27,884 nt of DNA from Glaciecola sp. UBA1851 (GTDB lineage: Bacteria; Pseudomonadota; Gammaproteobacteria; Enterobacterales; Alteromonadaceae): the NCBI GenBank assembly GCA_002338515.1, contig DDIL01000198.1, positions 1 through 27,884 of the forward strand. Direction: 5' to 3'. The notes under the pieces are model-generated. The model had not been told where the DNA came from. It saw only the letters and a list, made by a program, of their open reading frames with translations, and searched no databases. Below are positions 16,846-24,775 of the stretch, piece by piece. The position numbers and the translations under genes are program-made. The number at the start of each line of letters is the position of its first letter. The first letter of the stretch is position 1.

Positions 16846-16859
16846 TCCCTATTTACTAA

Positions 16860-19181
16860 TTAGATTTTGCAAGCGCCGCCTGCACAATCGTCATCTTCTT
16901 GTATTACTACCTCTTGAGCATTTGCTTTAGCCGTATCAATTTCAGTCTCAGCATCTGATTTGTCTGAGGCACCATCTCTAGTGTTATGGTAATAAAGCGT
17001 CTTAATACCTAATTTATAGGTAGTTAAAAGATCTTTAAGTAACACTTTCATGGGTACTTTATTACCTTCATATTTGCCTGGGTCATAACTGGTATTAGCT
17101 GAAATAGTTTGGTCGACAAATTTTTGCATAATAGCAACAAGTTGCAGATAGCCATCATTAGATGGAATATCCCAAAGTAACTCATATTGGTCTTTTAACC
17201 TTTTATACTCAGGAACAACTTGTTTTAGTACGCCGTCTTTACTTTGCTTGATACTAATATGCCCACGAGGTGGCTCAATTCCATTTGTTGCATTTGAAAT
17301 TTGTGACGATGTCTCAGATGGCATGAGGGCAGACAACGTACTATTTCTTAGCCCATGCTCCATGATATCTTTTCGGAGTCCTTCCCAATCAAGTTGTAAT
17401 GGCTCATTACAAATTGCATCCACATCTTTCTTGTAAGTGTCAACAGGCATTAAACCTTGTGAATAAGTTGTTTCATTAAACTTAGGACACGCGCCTTGTT
17501 CTTTAGCAAGGTTATTAGATGCTTTTAACAAATAATATTGTATTGCTTCAAACGTTCTGTGAATTAAGCCATTTGCACTTGAGTCACTATATTTCACACC
17601 GTGTTTAGCTAGATAATAAGCGAAATTAATTACTCCGATACCAAGCGTACGACGACCCATAGTAGCGGTATAAGCTGCGGGAACAGGATAATCTTGGTAA
17701 TCAAGTAAGCTATCTAACGCTCGTACGGACAAGTCAGCTAACTCTTCTAAGTCGTCTAAACTTTCAATAGCCCCTAAGTTAAAAGCAGACAATGTACAAA
17801 GTGCGATCTCGCCTTCAGGATCGTTAACATGTTCAAGTGGCTTAGTTGGCAACGCAATCTCAAGACATAGATTACTTTGACGTACCGGTGCTACCTTCGG
17901 ATCAAAAGGACTATGCGTATTACAGTGATCGACATTCTGCAAATAAATACGCCCAGTATTTGCTCTTTCTTGCATAAATTGACTAAATACTTCCATCGCT
18001 TTTACGCGTTTCTTACGAATAGAATCGTCTTGTTCATATTTCAAATACAAGCGTTCAAATTCATCTTGATCGGCGAAAAATGCATCATATAGTCCTGGCG
18101 TATCGGAAGGGCTGAACAAAGTGATGTAGTCGTTTTTGATCATGCGGGTATACATTAGTTTATTACACTGCACACCGTAATCTAAGTGACGTACTCTGTT
18201 TTCTTCAACACCACGATTGTTTTTAAGTACAAGTAATGATTCAACTTCCATATGCCAAATAGGGTAGAACAAAGTTGCCGCACCGCCTCTTACGCCACCT
18301 TGTGAACAACTTTTAACTGCGGTTTGGAAGTACTTATAAAATGGAATACAGCCCGTATGAAACGCTTCGCCACCTCTAATTGGACTACCTAGTGCGCGAA
18401 TACGACCTGCATTAATGCCAATACCAGCTCTCTGGCTTACATACTTTACTATTGCGCTAGCAGTAGCATTAATTGAATCTAAGCTGTCGCCTGCTTCTAT
18501 TAATACACAAGAGCTGAATTGTCTTGTGGGTGTACGCACACCCGCCATAATAGGTGTGGGTAGGGATAACTTGAACATAGATGCAGCGTCATAGAATCGT
18601 TTTATGTAATCAAGCCTTGTTGATTTATCATATTTAGCGAACAAACAAGCCGCTACTAATACATACAAAAATTGAGCACTTTCATATATTTCGCCAGTCA
18701 CTCTATTTTGTACTAAGTATTTTCCTTCAAGCTGTTTCACTGCCGCATAACTAAAATTCATATCTCTTGAATGGTCAATAAAGTCATTCATATGATTAAA
18801 TTCGTCTTCAGTATAATCAGCGATTAAGTGCTTATCATATTTGCCTGCTTCAACCATCTTGCAAACTTGGTGATACAAATGAGGCGGCTCAAATTGACCA
18901 TATGCTTTTTTCCTTAAATGGAAAATAGCTAATCGGGCAGCCAAGAACTGATAATCAGGCGTATCTGTTGTGATTAAGTCTGCAGCAGATTTAATCATGG
19001 TTTCATGTATTTCTTCAGTTTTTATTCCGTTATAAAACTGAATCTGAGCTTTTATTTCTACTTGAGAGACTGACACGTCTTCAAGTCCTTTGGCAGCCCA
19101 AGTAACCACTTTGTGTATTTTTTCTAAGTTGATTGGCTCTTGTGTGCCATCGCGTTTAGTTACTAATAAGTTATTATTCAT
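16860..19181 (-). CDS. nrdA: Class Ia ribonucleotide reductase, large (catalytic) subunit
   Basis: NrdA reduces ribonucleoside diphosphates to deoxy forms aerobically, with NrdB as radical source. The 773 residues begin with an ATP-cone (VTKRDGTQEPINLEKIHKVV, about 7-26) that carries the overall activity site. Active-site residues keep E. coli numbering: C225 (FSSCVL), C439 and E441 (NLCLE) and C462 (LCTLS). The radical-transfer tyrosine pair is in KTLYYHNTRDGA, and the C-terminal redox cysteines are C766 and C771 (CAGGACKI). The start is an ATG with a modest AAAGAG upstream. The predicted promoter and two NrdR boxes lie about 390-430 bases upstream. Confidence 0.98.
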   Translation of the reverse strand: MNNNLLVTKRDGTQEPINLEKIHKVVTWAAKGLEDVSVSQVEIKAQIQFYNGIKTEEIHETMIKSAADLITTDTPDYQFLAARLAIFHLRKKAYGQFEPPHLYHQVCKMVEAGKYDKHLIADYTEDEFNHMNDFIDHSRDMNFSYAAVKQLEGKYLVQNRVTGEIYESAQFLYVLVAACLFAKYDKSTRLDYIKRFYDAASMFKLSLPTPIMAGVRTPTRQFSSCVLIEAGDSLDSINATASAIVKYVSQRAGIGINAGRIRALGSPIRGGEAFHTGCIPFYKYFQTAVKSCSQGGVRGGAATLFYPIWHMEVESLLVLKNNRGVEENRVRHLDYGVQCNKLMYTRMIKNDYITLFSPSDTPGLYDAFFADQDEFERLYLKYEQDDSIRKKRVKAMEVFSQFMQERANTGRIYLQNVDHCNTHSPFDPKVAPVRQSNLCLEIALPTKPLEHVNDPEGEIALCTLSAFNLGAIESLDDLEELADLSVRALDSLLDYQDYPVPAAYTATMGRRTLGIGVINFAYYLAKHGVKYSDSSANGLIHRTFEAIQYYLLKASNNLAKEQGACPKFNETTYSQGLMPVDTYKKDVDAICNEPLQLDWEGLRKDIMEHGLRNSTLSALMPSETSSQISNATNGIEPPRGHISIKQSKDGVLKQVVPEYKRLKDQYELLWDIPSNDGYLQLVAIMQKFVDQTISANTSYDPGKYEGNKVPMKVLLKDLLTTYKLGIKTLYYHNTRDGASDKSDAETEIDTAKANAQEVVIQEDDDCAGGACKI

Positions 19182-19207
19182 TTTTGTTTAGCTCTTTTGG
19201 CATTGCA

Positions 19208-19233
19208 GTTAGCCAAACCATTTATTGGCTGAC
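19208..19233 (-). other. Hairpin in the nrdA leader near the start codon
   Basis: GTTAGCCAA and TTGGCTGAC pair over 9 bp with one G-T wobble around an 8-base loop, ending 26 bases before the nrdA ATG. In the mRNA it would sit just upstream of the ribosome-binding site and could influence translation; this role is inferred. Confidence 0.4.
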
Positions 19234-19565
19234 CATATTTGATATAAATTGGTACTACTTCTAACCAATCGATTTCAGCTGATTCTTTCGTTATAACTGT
19301 CGCTATTCAAAACAACAAAATAGTCAGCTAAGAGCTTTTATGCCTAACTGTTTCATATAATTGTAAGCTAACCAAATTGCTTCAACATACAACGTATTAA
19401 CATTTAAATGGTGGTGGTTTTTTTGAATTTGGTACGTAAAGTTTTTTTATTATAGTTATTTATTACGATCATTTATTAAATCGTTTACATACCCACCATA
19501 GCGCACATTAGACCTCAGTTTTACTCTTATCAACAAATTGTTGTCGGTTTCACTGAAAGCTCAAG

Positions 19566-19581
19566 ACACAAGATAGTGTGT
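19566..19581. promoter_or_regulatory. NrdR box 1 upstream of nrdAB
   Basis: ACACAAGATAGTGTGT agrees at 14 of 16 positions with the NrdR-box consensus ACACWATATATWGTGT. It covers the predicted -10 of the nrdA promoter. NrdR is the ATP/dATP-sensing repressor of ribonucleotide reductase genes. Confidence 0.8.
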
Positions 19582-19598
19582 TATTAACTGCATTGCAA
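19570..19598 (-). promoter_or_regulatory. Predicted sigma-70 promoter of nrdAB-yfaE
   Basis: On the minus strand TTGCAA (19598-19593) and TATCTT (19575-19570) are separated by 17 bases. The -10 lies inside NrdR box 1 and the -35 abuts box 2, the geometry expected for repression by NrdR. Transcription would start near 19563, leaving a leader of about 380 bases before nrdA. Confidence 0.6.
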
Positions 19599-19614
19599 TC
19601 ACTATATCTAGTGT
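19599..19614. promoter_or_regulatory. NrdR box 2 upstream of nrdAB
   Basis: TCACTATATCTAGTGT agrees at 14 of 16 positions with the NrdR-box consensus. Its centre is 33 bases from box 1, about three helical turns. Paired boxes at such spacing are the usual NrdR operator arrangement. Confidence 0.8.
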
Positions 19615-19640
19615 TTAGCGTCAATAAATTGACACGTTCG

Positions 19641-19666
19641 AATAGGTTAGTAGAAACTAACCTATT
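19641..19666. repeat. Perfect 11-bp inverted repeat upstream of the nrd promoter
   Basis: AATAGGTTAGT and ACTAACCTATT are perfect complements around AGAA. It lies 26 bases upstream of NrdR box 2. There is no T-run on either side, so it is not a standard terminator. It could be a regulator site or a residual ubiG 3' hairpin. Confidence 0.6.
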
Positions 19667-19804
19667 AGTTACTTTGCTAAGGATGTTTTTATATATTCAA
19701 GTGTGTTACAAAAAAATAATTTTTGCATAAAATAAAAAGTTATAACCTAATACGATTTTACAACTAAAAGTAAAATTATTAACAATTGAGCAATTGTCAA
19801 CGAC

Positions 19805-19827
19805 TAGTTTGTTAAAAGAACAAACTA
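19805..19827 (-). other. Hairpin after ubiG, possible weak terminator
   Basis: TAGTTTGTT and AACAAACTA pair over 9 bp around a 5-base loop, 34 bases after the ubiG stop. The stem is AT-rich and lacks an immediate T-run, so termination is uncertain. Confidence 0.35.
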
Positions 19828-19860
19828 CTTCATTATGCTAGTAAAATATATATAACGTGG

Positions 19861-20565
19861 TTAAATTTGATTCTCACAAACAACGAAATAATTTACGTCT
19901 ATATTTTCATTTGAAAGATAATAATGTTGTTTAAGCGGATTAAAATGAAGCCCTGTACTGGAAAGTGGAATAAGTGATGTTTTCTCTATCATTCTAATGA
20001 GTTCATTTGGGCGTATAAACTTAGCGTATTCGTGAGTACCTTTTGGCACCATATTAAGTAAATATTCTGCTGCAACTATTGCCATTAAATAAGACTTAGT
20101 ATTTTTATTGATAGTAGAAAAAACCACCTTTCCATCAGGCTTTACTAACGTTGCACAGGCTTTGACAACAGATTCAGGATGAGGGACGTGCTCAAGCATT
20201 TCTAAGCAGACGACCAAATCATAACTATTTGGGTGTTTCTCTGCCCAATCCTCTGCCGTACTGAGCACATAATTGACATCTAATCCAGATTCAAGTTTAT
20301 GTAGGTTTGCTACGCTCAACGACGCTTCAACCATATCTAAGCCAGTAACATTTGCGCCTTTTTCAGCCAATGCTTCAGATAAAATACCGCCACCGCACCC
20401 AACATCTAATACGCTCTTTTCGAACAAACCATCAACGTGTTGCTCTATATAATTAGCGCGAAGTGGATTGATATCATGCAAAGATTTAAACTCACCATCT
20501 GCATCCCACCAAGTGTCGGCTAGTTCTGAAAATTTAGCTAATTCACTTGCATCTACATTAGACAT
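19861..20565 (-). CDS. ubiG: Ubiquinone O-methyltransferase UbiG
   Basis: UbiG carries out both O-methylations of ubiquinone synthesis using S-adenosylmethionine. The 234-residue class I methyltransferase shows the SAM motif VLDVGCGGG at 52-60, the acidic residue of motif II in VTGLDMVEAS, LVVCLEMLEHVPHP, and the family block KGTHEYAKFIRP. The N-terminal ELADTWWDADGEFKSLH...NPLR is diagnostic of UbiG. AGGTG lies 4 bases before the ATG. It is divergent from gyrA across 259 bases, as in E. coli. Confidence 0.97.
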   Translation of the reverse strand: MSNVDASELAKFSELADTWWDADGEFKSLHDINPLRANYIEQHVDGLFEKSVLDVGCGGGILSEALAEKGANVTGLDMVEASLSVANLHKLESGLDVNYVLSTAEDWAEKHPNSYDLVVCLEMLEHVPHPESVVKACATLVKPDGKVVFSTINKNTKSYLMAIVAAEYLLNMVPKGTHEYAKFIRPNELIRMIEKTSLIPLSSTGLHFNPLKQHYYLSNENIDVNYFVVCENQI

Positions 20566-20824
20566 AATTCACCTAAAAATTTGTTATTAATAAATCCAGA
20601 CTGTTTAAATTACCAACACCTAACAGCAAAATCGCCCTTACACTATATGATTTATCCTTTAGATCCGCATTAACATGCTACAGTTTTGTGAAACTTAGTG
20701 CTACTATAAACCACTCAAAAAAAGTGAATAATAACAAAGTAATCTTTGCACTTAGATCCAAAGCCATTTAAATGATGGACAAGACTAAAAAGTAACTATT
20801 ACACGAAAAAGGACAACGCAGTTT

Positions 20825-23464
20825 ATGACTGATAACGCCAAAGATATTTCCCCTATTAATATTGAAGAAGAGCTTAAAAATTCCTATCTCGATTACGCAA
20901 TGAGCGTGATTGTTGGGCGTGCATTGCCTGATGTTCGAGATGGATTAAAACCTGTTCATCGTCGCGTATTATTCGCGATGAATGAATTAAAGAATGATTT
21001 TAATAAGCCATATAAAAAGTCCGCTAGGGTGGTGGGGGATGTAATTGGTAAATACCACCCTCATGGCGACAGTGCGGTATACGACACTATAGTACGTATG
21101 GCACAACCGTTTTCTCTTCGCTATATGCTAGTTGACGGTCAAGGTAACTTTGGTTCAGTCGATGGCGATTCAGCGGCGGCTATGCGTTATACAGAAATAA
21201 GAATGGCAAAAATAGCACATGAGCTATTAGCCGACTTAGATAAAGAAACCGTTAACTTTGTACCTAACTACGATGGTCAAGAACACATTCCAGAAGTACT
21301 GCCAACTAAAGTGCCTAATTTGTTGGTAAATGGCTCGTCGGGTATAGCCGTTGGTATGGCTACCAATATTCCTCCTCATAACCTAACTGAGGTGATTAAT
21401 GGTTGTATTGCGTTAATTGAAAACCCTGATTTAACCATTGAAGAATTAATAGAATATATTCCCGGCCCAGATTTTCCAACTGCGGCTCAAATTAGTGGCC
21501 GTCAAGGTATTATCAGCGCATACAAAACAGGCCGAGGGAAAATATATTTAAGAGCCAAAGCCGATATTGAACAAGAAGAGAATGGCAAAGAAACCATAAT
21601 TGTTAACGAAATTCCTTATCAGGTTAACAAGGCACGTTTAATAGAAAAGATAGCTGAATTAGTAAAAGAAAAGAAAATAGAAGGCGTTTCAGCACTACGT
21701 GACGAGTCTGATAAAGACGGTATGCGCATAGTAATAGAAGTTAAACGAAGCGAATCTGCAGAAGTCTTGCTGAATCATTTGTATTCGTTAACACAGCTAC
21801 AAACTGTGTTTGGTATAAATATGGTTGCGCTAGATAAAACGCAGCCAAAAGTATTTAACTTAAAAGAAGTGCTTGAATCATTTGTTCTACATCGCCGTGA
21901 GGTAGTAACACGTCGAACTGTTTATGAGCTTAAAAAAGCAAGAGATCGTGCGCATATTCTAGAGGGCTTAGCCATAGCCTTAGTTAACATTGACCCGGTT
22001 ATTGAGTTAATAAAAGCGTCTCAAAGCCCAGCTGAAGCTAAGAAGTCATTAATTGCGACTGGCTGGGAATTAGGTGATGTTGCGCAAATGCTTGAAAGAG
22101 CAGGCAATGACGCAGCAAGACCGGATTGGCTAGCAGATGAATACGGTATTCGAGATGGTCAATATTTCCTAACTGAAGAGCAAGCACAGGCGATTCTAGA
22201 TTTACGACTAAATAAATTGACAGGTCTTGAGCACGACAAAATTCTTGAAGAATATAAAAATCTAATTGAAGTGATTGCTGAATTACTAGAGATTTTAGGT
22301 AGCTCTGTACGTTTAATGGAAGTAATTACTGAAGAATTAGAAAAAATACGTGAAGAATTTGGTGATGAACGTCGAACTGAAATTACTGCTGCAAGTCATG
22401 ATATAGATATTGAAGACTTAATTGAAAGAGAAGAAGTAGTGGTCACGCTATCTCATGAAGGATATGTGAAATATCAAAAACTGTCTGATTACGAAGCGCA
22501 AAGGCGTGGCGGTAAAGGTAAATCAGCAACGAAAATGAAAGATGAAGATTTTATTGAGAAGTTATTAGTAGCTAATACTCATGACCATATTTTGTGCTTC
22601 TCAACTCGCGGCCGTTTATATTGGTTAAAAGTTTATAATTTACCATTGGCAAGCAGAAACGCCAGAGGGCGTCCAATTGTAAACATATTGCCATTGGAAG
22701 AGAACGAACGTATTACTGCCATATTACCGATTCAAGAATTTGAAGCGGGCAAATTTGTATTTATGTCAACGGCGAATGGTTCAGTGAAGAAAACTGAGCT
22801 AACCCATTATTCACGTCCTAGAGCAAATGGTATTATTGCTGTGAACTTAAACGATGGCGATGAACTTATTGGCGTAGATTTAACGAATGGCTCATCTGAA
22901 ATTATGTTGTTTTCAGATGCAGGTAAAGTAGTTAGATTTAGCGAAGATCAAGTTAGACCAATGGGAAGAACAGCAACCGGTGTGCGTGGAATACGTTTAG
23001 GTGAAGGCGAATCAGTGGTTTCATTAATTGTACCAAAATCAGATGGTGATATTTTAACGGCAACTGAGAACGGTTACGGTAAACGTACAAACATCAGTGA
23101 ATATCCCGCTAAAAGTCGCGCAACAAAGGGCGTAGTATCTATTAAAGTGTCCGAAAGGAACGGTTCGGTTGTTGGCGCAGTGCAAGTTAGTGAGTCTGAC
23201 GAAATGATGCTAATAAGCGACAAAGGCACTTTAGTTAGAACTCGTGTAAGTGAAGTATCACTAGTTGGTAGAAACACACAAGGGGTTACCTTAATAAAAA
23301 CCGGTGAAGGCGAACACGTGGTAGCGCTACAGCGTATTGATGAAATAATTGAGGAAGAATTTATTGAGGAAGAGGGCGGTGAAGAGCAAGCAGTCAATGC
23401 TGAAACTAAAGCCCCTAAAAATTCCGATGCAGATGAAATTGACGATTCAAATTCAGGCGAATAA
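20825..23464 (+). CDS. gyrA: DNA gyrase subunit A
   Basis: GyrA is the DNA-breaking and rejoining subunit of gyrase, which introduces negative supercoils. The 879-residue protein keeps E. coli numbering at the N-terminus: catalytic Y122 (AAMRYTEIR) and a quinolone-resistance-determining region with the wild-type residues S83 and D87 (HPHGDSAVYDTI). The GyrA box QRRGGKGK begins the C-terminal beta-pinwheel domain that wraps DNA. The protein ends in a strongly acidic tail (EEEFIEEEGG... to SNSGE), which in E. coli modulates supercoiling. AAGGA lies about 10 bases before the ATG. I could not assign a promoter with a good -35 in the upstream gap. Confidence 0.99.
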   Translation: MTDNAKDISPINIEEELKNSYLDYAMSVIVGRALPDVRDGLKPVHRRVLFAMNELKNDFNKPYKKSARVVGDVIGKYHPHGDSAVYDTIVRMAQPFSLRYMLVDGQGNFGSVDGDSAAAMRYTEIRMAKIAHELLADLDKETVNFVPNYDGQEHIPEVLPTKVPNLLVNGSSGIAVGMATNIPPHNLTEVINGCIALIENPDLTIEELIEYIPGPDFPTAAQISGRQGIISAYKTGRGKIYLRAKADIEQEENGKETIIVNEIPYQVNKARLIEKIAELVKEKKIEGVSALRDESDKDGMRIVIEVKRSESAEVLLNHLYSLTQLQTVFGINMVALDKTQPKVFNLKEVLESFVLHRREVVTRRTVYELKKARDRAHILEGLAIALVNIDPVIELIKASQSPAEAKKSLIATGWELGDVAQMLERAGNDAARPDWLADEYGIRDGQYFLTEEQAQAILDLRLNKLTGLEHDKILEEYKNLIEVIAELLEILGSSVRLMEVITEELEKIREEFGDERRTEITAASHDIDIEDLIEREEVVVTLSHEGYVKYQKLSDYEAQRRGGKGKSATKMKDEDFIEKLLVANTHDHILCFSTRGRLYWLKVYNLPLASRNARGRPIVNILPLEENERITAILPIQEFEAGKFVFMSTANGSVKKTELTHYSRPRANGIIAVNLNDGDELIGVDLTNGSSEIMLFSDAGKVVRFSEDQVRPMGRTATGVRGIRLGEGESVVSLIVPKSDGDILTATENGYGKRTNISEYPAKSRATKGVVSIKVSERNGSVVGAVQVSESDEMMLISDKGTLVRTRVSEVSLVGRNTQGVTLIKTGEGEHVVALQRIDEIIEEEFIEEEGGEEQAVNAETKAPKNSDADEIDDSNSGE

Positions 23465-23483
23465 TAAAACCGGTTAGTTAAAC

Positions 23484-23513
23484 ATATGGCTGGTGCGAAA
23501 ACACTGGCCATAT
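23484..23513 (+). terminator. Intrinsic terminator of gyrA
   Basis: ATATGGCTGGTG and CACTGGCCATAT form a 12-bp stem, counting two G-U pairs, around a CGAAAA loop. It lies 19 bases after the gyrA stop and is followed by TTATATATA. The T-run is weak but the stem is strong. Confidence 0.65.
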
Positions 23514-23650
23514 TTATATATAAATAAAGAGTAATTATATAAATGTTTACGACATTAGCGTGAAGCGTCTTTCATGAGTCGCTTTATTATGCCAAGTTAG
23601 CAGCCTTTAAATTTTTAGCAATATATTCCTTTTTTAACATAGGACATTTT

Positions 23651-23675
23651 AAGCAGCCAAATATGGCTGCTTTTT
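23651..23675 (+). terminator. Strong intrinsic terminator just before serC
   Basis: AAGCAGCCA and TGGCTGCTT pair perfectly over 9 bp around AATA, followed by TTTTT. The T-run ends 15 bases before the serC ATG, leaving no room for a promoter in between. It may be an attenuator of serC, or the 3' end of a small RNA encoded between gyrA and serC. Confidence 0.8.
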
Positions 23676-23690
23676 AACTCGAGTAAGACT

Positions 23691-24773
23691 ATGACAATAT
23701 ATAATTTTAGTGCAGGACCAGCTGTACTCCCTAAAGCGGTTTTAGAAAAAGCGCAAAGTGAACTCATTGACTGGAATGGTCAGGGTACGTCTGTGATGGA
23801 AGTTAGTCATAGAGGTAAGCCTTTTATTGCTGTTGCTGAAAAAGCAGAAGCAGACCTTCGCACCTTATTGAATGTACCAAACAATTACAAAGTGCTTTTT
23901 TTACAAGGCGGTGGCAGAGGTCAGTTTTTTTCTGTCCCTATGAATTTGGCGCAACGAGGTAATAGTTGCGACCATCTAGTAAGCGGGCAGTGGTCAGAGA
24001 TTGCAGTAAAAGAAGCGTCAAAATATATGCAGTCAAATGTGGTGGCAAATAATGTAAAGGAAAATGGATTAATAAAAGTGCCTGAACAGTCTGAATGGAA
24101 ATACGATGAAAAGGCTGCATATTTCCATTATTGCCCTAATGAAACCGTTGACGGTATTGAAATAAATTGGGTACCAAAAACGGGTAACGTGCCTGTTGTA
24201 GCTGATATGTCATCTAACATCTTATCGAAGAAAATTGATGTGAATGATTTCGGAATTATTTATGCTGGTGCGCAAAAAAATATTGGGCCTTCAGGATTGT
24301 CTGTAGTAATTGTTCGAGACGATTTGATTGGGTTAGAGCGAGCCGACACTCCTGCTGTATTTAGTTATGCAGAGCAAGCCAATAACGACAGTATGTATAA
24401 TACCCCGCCTACCTTCTCTTGGTATTTGGCTGGTTTAGTCTTTGACTATTTGTTAGAAAATGGTGGTTTAGACGCCATGCAAAAGCAAAATGAGCACAAA
24501 GCAGCGCTATTATATAAAGCAATTGATAATAGCTCATTTTATAGTAATCAAATTCATTCAGATAATCGCTCAAAAATGAATGTGACATTTCAATTGGCTA
24601 ATGATGATTTAAATAATCAATTTTTAGCGCTTTCAGAAGAGCAAGGTTTGAAAGCATTAAAAGGCCATAGGTTTGTTGGCGGCATGAGAGCGAGTATTTA
24701 TAACGCCATGCCGGTAGCAGGAGTTGAAGCATTAATTGAGTTTATGAAAGAATTTGAGAGGACGCACGGATAA
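23691..24773 (+). CDS. serC: Phosphoserine aminotransferase
   Basis: SerC transaminates 3-phosphohydroxypyruvate to phosphoserine in serine synthesis, and also acts in pyridoxal phosphate synthesis. The 360-residue type IV aminotransferase shows the N-terminal FSAGPAVLP, the phosphate-contact motif GGGRGQF (73-79), the PLP-lysine motif YAGAQKN with K196, and the C-terminal GGMRASIYNAMP. Only a weak GAGTAAG precedes the ATG, and a strong terminator hairpin lies immediately upstream. It is followed after 2 bases by aroA, the conserved serC-aroA operon. Confidence 0.98.
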   Translation: MTIYNFSAGPAVLPKAVLEKAQSELIDWNGQGTSVMEVSHRGKPFIAVAEKAEADLRTLLNVPNNYKVLFLQGGGRGQFFSVPMNLAQRGNSCDHLVSGQWSEIAVKEASKYMQSNVVANNVKENGLIKVPEQSEWKYDEKAAYFHYCPNETVDGIEINWVPKTGNVPVVADMSSNILSKKIDVNDFGIIYAGAQKNIGPSGLSVVIVRDDLIGLERADTPAVFSYAEQANNDSMYNTPPTFSWYLAGLVFDYLLENGGLDAMQKQNEHKAALLYKAIDNSSFYSNQIHSDNRSKMNVTFQLANDDLNNQFLALSEEQGLKALKGHRFVGGMRASIYNAMPVAGVEALIEFMKEFERTHG

Positions 24774-24775
24774 AC

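Larger units (their letters stand above)
19182..19860. other. Palindrome-rich intergenic region between ubiG and nrdA
   Basis: These 679 AT-rich bases hold no supported gene. From left to right I see: a GTTAGCCAA/TTGGCTGAC hairpin at 19208-19233 close to the nrdA start; an AT-rich stretch with a lone TATAAT on the minus strand (19454-19449); the predicted nrdA promoter with two NrdR boxes at 19566-19614; a GTCAAT-AA-ATTGAC palindrome at 19620-19633; a perfect 11-bp hairpin at 19641-19666; ACAATTG/CAATTGT at 19782-19797; and a 9-bp stem at 19805-19827 just after ubiG. Confidence 0.6.

Noticed and set aside
19684..19731. Short frame starting AAGGATG upstream of nrdA
   Set aside because: Only 15 codons, and the Shine-Dalgarno-like AAGG touches the ATG, which is too close to work.
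20566..20824. gyrA promoter at TATAAA (20705-20710)
   Set aside because: The nearest -35-like TTGTGA is only 13 bases upstream, too short, so I did not call it.
21065..21095. Quinolone-resistance change in gyrA
   Set aside because: S83 and D87 are both the wild-type residues, so there is no sign of resistance mutation.
23074..23511. Minus-strand frame of 145 codons at the end of gyrA
   Set aside because: Shadow of the gyrA C-terminal domain; Ser/Pro/Thr-rich with no recognisable motif.
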